Under the pieces are notes generated by a model. The model saw only the letters and a list, made by a program, of their open reading frames with translations. It had not been told where the DNA came from and ran no database searches. Below, piece by piece: positions 20,189 to 25,124 of a stretch of 25,124 bases of DNA. Location of the stretch: positions 1 through 25,124 of the IMG/VR virus record IMGVR_UViG_3300010885_010691; one strand, written 5' to 3'. The position numbers and the translations under genes are program-made. Origin of the DNA: a virus. Each line of letters starts with the position of its first letter. Within the stretch, counting starts at the first letter, position 1.

Positions 20189-22051
20189 ATGGGCTTGCTT
20201 GATAACTTTGCAAAAAGAGTAGCGGAAGAACTAAGTAAATCTCCTAACCTTCCTGTCGGTGCCGTATCTATGACGCAGGAACAAATGCAACAACGTTCTA
20301 ATGCAAATTTAACTACGTACGGACAAAGCGTTGGATTACCACGCGATGTAAATGCACCTATGGTTCCTTTCTCACCGGGAATGCCAATTATTCCTGGAGC
20401 CATTAACCCACCGTTAGATGAATCAGGTCGTCCTGCACCACGCCGTTATGAATTTCAAGTTGCACAAAATATTAACGTTACTGAAACACGTTTAGTTCCT
20501 TTTAAGACTTTACGTGCCGCCGCAGACCAGATAGATATTTTGCGTCGTTGTATCGAAGTATTGAAAGCAAAAGTTTCTGGTTTGCAATGGGATATTGTTT
20601 TGGCGGAAGATGCTTCTGAACAACTTATCTCTGAAATAGGTGGCAACCAAGTACGCGCCGCAGGTATTGCAAGAGAACAATTTAATGATGAAATTTCTCG
20701 CTTACGTCAATTTTGGGAGCAACCAGATAAGAGTAACGGTTTGGTATTTGCAGACTGGCTTAACGTTGCGTTGGAAGAAATTCTTGTACTAGATGCTTGG
20801 GCTGTCTGGCCTCAAAGAAGTGTCGGTGGAGATTTAATGGGATTACAAATCCTTGACGGCTCTACGATTAAACCTTTGATTGACGATAGAGGTATGCGCC
20901 CTGCTTCACCGTATCCTGCTTATCAACAAATTCTTTACGGTTTCCCACGTTCTGAATTTTCTGCTCCAGAAGAAGATATAGAAGCAGACGGAGAATTTAG
21001 TTCAGACGAACTCGCTTATATGATTAAAAACCGTAGAACGATGACTGTTTATGGTTACTCACCAACAGAACGTTCTCTTGCCGTTGCAGATATTTATTTG
21101 CGCCGTCAGCAATGGTTACGTGCGGAATATACCGATGGCGTTACACCTGAACTCTTAATGAAAACCGATGCAAACTTTGGTAATAACCCAGACTTGCTTC
21201 GTGCTTATGAAAATATCTTCAATAGTGATTTAGCAGGACAGACAGAACAACGCAAGCGCGTTCGCCTTCTTCCAGTAGGTATGGAGCCAGTTCAGTTCGA
21301 TGGTTATGGCGAAAGATTCAAAGATGTTCTTGATGATTATTTAGTTAATTCTATTTGCGGTCACTACGGAGTTATGCCAGCAGAAATTGGTTTCTCTCCT
21401 AAAGGTGGTTTAGGTGGAGCAGGTCACCAAAAGGGTCAAGCCGAATCAGGTGAGGTTATTGGTTCACAACCTTTATCTAATTGGGTAGCGCGGATGCTTT
21501 CTAATCTCTCTTATGTATTTCTTGGTATGCCACGCGAACTTGAATTCAAGTTTATGCCTAGCGAACGTCAAGACACAGAAGCAATAGCACGTACCCACGA
21601 TATTGAAGTTAAAAATGGTGCGATAACTGTTAATGAGATGCGCTCGCTTGCTGGTCGCTCTTTGATTGATTCACCAGAAGCAGATATGCCTATTATCGCG
21701 TTAGGTAATACCGCTTACTTCATAACAGAAGATGGCGTTAAATCTTTTGAATCTTTTGTTGACGCTACTGCAATACAACCTCCTATGAATAGTGTTGGAG
21801 ATTTGCCTAATGACGCTGAAACTAATGAGCCAAACGAAACCGCAGAGATTGAAAGCCCAGAAGAAGAATCAAGCGATGCCGTTAAAGCGCAAGATGAAAT
21901 TAAGCGTTTCTTGCGATGGATTAAAAAGTCGCCAGACCGTTCTTTCAACTTTCAAGCGGTTCCTGTCGTTTATTCGGAAGTGTTAAACAAATTCATTTCA
22001 ATAAAGGATTATGACTCAGCACGTTGGTATGCCGAACGCTATTTGGCTTAA
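20189..22051 (+). CDS. Portal protein
   Basis: A 620-residue protein with portal features. An N-terminal variable region is followed by VPFKTLRAAADQIDILRRCI, where the central helices begin, then LNVALEEILVLDAWAVWPQR, LQILDGSTIKPLID, VYGYSPTERSLAVAD, and a YGVMPAEIGFSPKGGLGG segment near residue 400. It forms the ring through which DNA enters the head and to which the tail attaches. The C-terminal 100 residues are acidic and helical. AGGAG precedes the ATG. It follows the order terminase, structural proteins, portal, head morphogenesis. Confidence 0.92.
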   Translation: MGLLDNFAKRVAEELSKSPNLPVGAVSMTQEQMQQRSNANLTTYGQSVGLPRDVNAPMVPFSPGMPIIPGAINPPLDESGRPAPRRYEFQVAQNINVTETRLVPFKTLRAAADQIDILRRCIEVLKAKVSGLQWDIVLAEDASEQLISEIGGNQVRAAGIAREQFNDEISRLRQFWEQPDKSNGLVFADWLNVALEEILVLDAWAVWPQRSVGGDLMGLQILDGSTIKPLIDDRGMRPASPYPAYQQILYGFPRSEFSAPEEDIEADGEFSSDELAYMIKNRRTMTVYGYSPTERSLAVADIYLRRQQWLRAEYTDGVTPELLMKTDANFGNNPDLLRAYENIFNSDLAGQTEQRKRVRLLPVGMEPVQFDGYGERFKDVLDDYLVNSICGHYGVMPAEIGFSPKGGLGGAGHQKGQAESGEVIGSQPLSNWVARMLSNLSYVFLGMPRELEFKFMPSERQDTEAIARTHDIEVKNGAITVNEMRSLAGRSLIDSPEADMPIIALGNTAYFITEDGVKSFESFVDATAIQPPMNSVGDLPNDAETNEPNETAEIESPEEESSDAVKAQDEIKRFLRWIKKSPDRSFNFQAVPVVYSEVLNKFISIKDYDSARWYAERYLA

Positions 22052-22054
22052 CTA

Positions 22055-22963
22055 ATGAAAAAGTTGTTCAGCGAAGCCAACGGCGCAAAGTTAAGACTTG
22101 CCGCCAGACGTGCTGATTTAATTCGTAACGCAATAAAGGATTCTGTTGACGTTAATAAAATTATGGAAGCGTGGACTCATACGCATTTCACCGACACTGT
22201 TACGCCAGCGCAAGCAAGAGAATGGGCGCAAGTTCATATCTACTTCGACAAGAAGCCATTAAACAAAGCGTTAGAAACTATCTATGCAGAAGGTTATGTT
22301 CTTGGAGAACAAATGGCGTTTGCTGCATTAGCCAAGATAAGACTTAACAAATCAGCCCCGACATTAAATCAAATGCGCGGTGCTATTGGTACTCCTTGGA
22401 AAACTTGGACACCGGGCAATAAAGCAGCCGCACGTTTATTGAATCCGCCTAACGGTTTGAAGAATCTATTGCAATCTCGTGGTGTAACAATAGACGGTAT
22501 GAGTAAAACAACTCTTGACCGCATAGGAAGTATTCTTGCTAAAGCGTTAAAAGAAGGAGCAAGCCCACGTAGCACGGTTGCTTCTCTTTTAGATGTATTG
22601 CCAAAACCAACGGAAGCGCGAGCGCAGGTATTACAGGCTCTTGGTTATAGTGAAGTTGATTCTATGTTGTCCGACCCTGAACGCGCTTTAATGATTGCCC
22701 AAACTGAAATGAGCAGAGCCGTAAGTGTTGCTAATCGTGAATTGTATTTGGATTCTGGCGTTGAATTGGTAGAGTGGCTTACTGCTGACCCTTGTGATGA
22801 GTGTCAAGAGAATCAAGATGTATCTCCTATCAGTATTGAAGATACATTTCCAAGTGGAGATACTGAACCCCCTGCGCATCCTAATTGTGTTTGCGACTTA
22901 GCCCCGTATGTTGTAGATACTCAAAATATTGGTGAAGATGCGCTAGCATTAACACTTGACTAA
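22055..22963 (+). CDS. Mu F-like head morphogenesis protein
   Basis: A 302-residue protein with the C-terminal signature of phage Mu gpF-like proteins: AQTEMSRAVSVANRE, then WLTADPCDECQEN with two Cys, and PPAHPNCVCDLAPYV with HPNC. The N-terminal part is helical. The family is needed for head assembly and sits beside the portal in many phages. It starts three bases after the portal stop, with no strong ribosome-binding site, suggesting coupling. Confidence 0.9.
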   Translation: MKKLFSEANGAKLRLAARRADLIRNAIKDSVDVNKIMEAWTHTHFTDTVTPAQAREWAQVHIYFDKKPLNKALETIYAEGYVLGEQMAFAALAKIRLNKSAPTLNQMRGAIGTPWKTWTPGNKAAARLLNPPNGLKNLLQSRGVTIDGMSKTTLDRIGSILAKALKEGASPRSTVASLLDVLPKPTEARAQVLQALGYSEVDSMLSDPERALMIAQTEMSRAVSVANRELYLDSGVELVEWLTADPCDECQENQDVSPISIEDTFPSGDTEPPAHPNCVCDLAPYVVDTQNIGEDALALTLD

Positions 22964-22974
22964 GGAGAAACTAA

Positions 22975-23256
22975 ATGGCAATTCAACACGTTAATGCAAG
23001 TACTCAAACAACTGCTACACCCCTTGTCACAATTAAAACAGGGTTAAAACAATTACAAGCCGTTCAGATTTACAATGGACATTCGGCAGCAATCTTTATT
23101 GGTGACGCAACTATCGCAACTTCTGGCGCAACTATTGGACGCACTATTGCTGCCGCTGGTTCGTTTCAACTTTGGTGTAATTCAGGCGATACCATTTACG
23201 GAATTTCCGCTGCGGCTTCTGCTGTCGGCGCAATCGTTATTACTTACTCGGCATAA
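22975..23256 (+). CDS. Small beta-rich virion protein, possible head decoration
   Basis: A 93-residue protein starting MAIQHVNASTQTTATPLVTI, with a beta pattern and almost no charged residues (AVQIYNGHSAAIFIGDATIA). AAGGAG lies before the ATG. Its position between head morphogenesis and protease genes, with its size, fits a head decoration or completion protein, but no family is confirmed. Confidence 0.7.
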   Translation: MAIQHVNASTQTTATPLVTIKTGLKQLQAVQIYNGHSAAIFIGDATIATSGATIGRTIAAAGSFQLWCNSGDTIYGISAAASAVGAIVITYSA

Positions 23257-23274
23257 TCAAACAAGGAGAAATCA

Positions 23275-24429
23275 ATGGCAAATACCAATCTATCAACTTC
23301 ATATGCCGCTATTACAAAAAGCGTTAAGCAAGAAGATGGCTCGCTTATGGTTTATGGAAAGGCTACTGATGACGCTATTGACAGCGATAATCAAATTTGC
23401 GATATGGGTTGGCTCTCTAAGGCTATGCCTGAGTGGTTTAAGTCTGGCGGAAATATCCGTGAACAACATTCTAATATTGCGGCAGGAGTAGCGAAAGAAC
23501 TTGACGCAAAGAACGATGGTTTTTATATTCGCGCACATATCGTTGATTCTTCTAGTATTAAAAAAGTTGAAGCGGATGTGCTAAAAGGTTTCTCAATCGG
23601 TATTCGCGGTGCGCGAGTTCAACGTGATGATAAGGCTCTTGGTGGTCGAATCATTGACGGACAGATTGTAGAAGTAAGCCTTGTTGACCGCCCTGCCAAC
23701 CCTAATGCCAAACTTATGTTGGCAAAATCTAACGGAACGGAAATAATCCAAGTGGAAGAATTAGTTGAACAAGAACTACCAACAGAAGAAACTTTAGAAG
23801 TTATTGACGCTCCTGTTGCAGAAGAAGTTATTACAGAGCCAGTAATTGAAACTCCAGCAGTAGAGGAAACTCCTGCGGTTGAAGAAGTAGTGGAAGCAGA
23901 AAAATCTGATTCTACCGATAAGTGTCTTGAATGCGGTTGCCACAAAGTAGAAGATAATCACGGTAGTGCTGACGTAACTACTGCTGAAATGGTTCAAGAA
24001 AAATCAACCATCACACCTCTTCCAATTATCGAACGCGTTGGCGATGTTCAAGATGAAGAAATCTTTGAATCAGAAGATGATTCAAGTAAGTCTGCTCTAA
24101 CCGATAGCACGATTGACGCTATCATTGAGAAAGCCGTAAAGAGTGCAACTGAATCTGTTCGTACAGAGGTTGAAACATTAAAGTCTGCTCACGCAGAAGT
24201 TATCAACAAATTACAGGATGAGTTGGCTGTGGCAAATTCAAAAGCAGCAAGCGGTGGTCCAAAGCGCACGGCTGTAAAGCCAGTTGCTACTGGCGTTAAT
24301 GAGTTCATTAACAAAGCAGCAGAATATCGCGCAAAGGCAAACGCAACGACAGACCCAATCCTTGCAAAAGGTTGGAAAGAAATGGCTACGGACTTTGAAG
24401 CCAAAGCCAACGAACTACTAACCAAATAA
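23275..24429 (+). CDS. Prohead protease fused to a scaffold-like C-terminal region
   Basis: A 384-residue protein. Residues about 10-150 are an HK97-type (S78) prohead protease: H65 in IREQHS, S107 in LKGFSIGIRG, and E133 before SLVDRPANP. An acidic Glu/Val/Pro linker (about 155-210) is followed by a Cys/His cluster CLECGCHK (C217, C220, C222, H223) with H229 near. The C-terminal part is a long coiled coil (SATESVRTEVETLKSAHAEV) and a helical end. The coiled coil probably acts as the scaffold and the protease removes it during maturation. Protease-scaffold fusions are known in tailed phages. It directly precedes the capsid gene. Confidence 0.92.
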   Translation: MANTNLSTSYAAITKSVKQEDGSLMVYGKATDDAIDSDNQICDMGWLSKAMPEWFKSGGNIREQHSNIAAGVAKELDAKNDGFYIRAHIVDSSSIKKVEADVLKGFSIGIRGARVQRDDKALGGRIIDGQIVEVSLVDRPANPNAKLMLAKSNGTEIIQVEELVEQELPTEETLEVIDAPVAEEVITEPVIETPAVEETPAVEEVVEAEKSDSTDKCLECGCHKVEDNHGSADVTTAEMVQEKSTITPLPIIERVGDVQDEEIFESEDDSSKSALTDSTIDAIIEKAVKSATESVRTEVETLKSAHAEVINKLQDELAVANSKAASGGPKRTAVKPVATGVNEFINKAAEYRAKANATTDPILAKGWKEMATDFEAKANELLTK

Positions 24430-24455
24430 ACCTCTTTACGAAAGGAACAAACCTA

Positions 24456-25124
24456 ATGGCACTTAACGCGCCTAAGGCAAGTGACTTGTTCAGCGATGCA
24501 GTATCCGCTAAGGATTCAGCTGCACGTATGGATGATTTCACTTCCGAACTCAATAAGTCAGTAGGAAATTCTGTATCAGACCCAACGGCAATTATGTCTA
24601 TCAAGTCTGGTCAGTCAACATTCGCAGAAGCAAGCGGAAGTTCAGTAGCAGTTTTGGAGCGTCTTGTTACAAACAAATCACTAACTCCTGATGCTCTTGC
24701 TGGTCTTAACAACGCTCTCGCTTCACAACGTATGGCTATGGGAGAAGTTAACAAAGATATTTCTTTGACTTCACCTCTTTCAACTTCTTTTGCCGCTTTC
24801 GATTTGGAAGCACCAGCAAAGTTGCTTACACCACGCCCAACACCACTTCGTAACAAAATCGCTCGTAAAAAAGGCGTAGGAACTTCTCATAGAATCAAGA
24901 GAATTACAGGTTACACAGGTACAGGTACAGGTGGACAAGGAAACATTTGGCCGGGCATTACAGAATCTACAACAACACAGTTCGGTCAAATTAACTACGA
25001 ACGTGGCGCAAAGATTTCTTATACTGCTGACGACATCGTTCTTCCTTATAACTCTTACTCACTATCAGATAGCGTTTCTTTTGATGCTAACTTCTCTGGT
25101 CTTGGTTACCAAGATTTGCGTCAA
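24456..25124 (+). CDS. Major capsid protein, N-terminal part (runs off the window)
   Basis: An open frame of 223 codons to the last base, starting MALNAPKASDLFSDAVSAKD. A helical N-terminal arm is followed by the start of a capsid fold (FAAFDLEAPAKLLTPRPTPL, NKIARKKGVGTSHRIKRI, NIWPGITESTTTQFGQINY). AAAGGA lies upstream of the ATG. Position after the protease-scaffold gene and the sequence pattern fit an HK97-fold major capsid protein. The 3' end is not in the window. Confidence 0.88.
   Translation, partial: MALNAPKASDLFSDAVSAKDSAARMDDFTSELNKSVGNSVSDPTAIMSIKSGQSTFAEASGSSVAVLERLVTNKSLTPDALAGLNNALASQRMAMGEVNKDISLTSPLSTSFAAFDLEAPAKLLTPRPTPLRNKIARKKGVGTSHRIKRITGYTGTGTGGQGNIWPGITESTTTQFGQINYERGAKISYTADDIVLPYNSYSLSDSVSFDANFSGLGYQDLRQ

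Overview
The window is a stretch of a tailed double-stranded DNA phage genome, or a prophage read as one. It has a terminase, portal, Mu F-like head protein, HK97-type prohead protease and the start of a major capsid gene, preceded by a long block of small, tightly packed early and replication genes. Base composition is AT-rich by eye. Nearly every gene runs rightward, and many stops and starts overlap (ATGA, TAATG). The secreted transglycosylase-like lysis protein, the FmdB-type zinc ribbon and the overall gene set resemble phages of Actinobacteria. The low GC would fit a streamlined aquatic actinobacterial host, but that is inference.

Layout. 1-389: the end of a rightward gene meets a small leftward gene. 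390-1130: about 740 bases without a gene, rich in inverted repeats, ending in a type II hammerhead ribozyme (1026-1109). 1131-4144: small unknown genes, a second type II hammerhead (1810-1862) and a DUF932-like gene, closed by a strong terminator (4157-4192). 4277-11178: recombination and replication genes: a Bet/RecT annealing protein, a Cas4-like nuclease with four cysteines, a replisome-organizer-like protein whose gene carries nine 7-bp tandem repeats, a lysozyme-like secreted enzyme, RusA, HNH, SSB and a helix-turn-helix protein, plus many small proteins. 11245-14711: a six-gene DNA-modification cassette. 14746-25124: a small membrane or exported protein, then the packaging and head module, including a 665-residue protein with about 22 imperfect repeats of roughly 20 residues.

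Two things stand out. First, the cassette joins a ParB-like protein, an asparagine-synthetase-like ligase without a glutaminase domain, a CmoA homologue (carboxy-SAM synthase), two small proteins and a cytosine-C5 DNA methyltransferase. The methyltransferase has Arg in place of the nearly invariant motif X Asn (GRSVPP for GNSVPP). As I recall, changing this Asn to a basic residue in M.MpeI lets that enzyme accept carboxy-SAM. The cassette therefore reads as a natural route to 5-carboxymethylcytosine in phage DNA, possibly amidated afterwards. Second, two hammerhead ribozymes in the same orientation each sit just upstream of the same 26-base leader. Self-cleavage at both would cut the early transcript, separate a structured 5' RNA and release a piece of about 760 nt carrying three small genes.

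Functions given for named families rest on motifs read by eye. No database search was possible.
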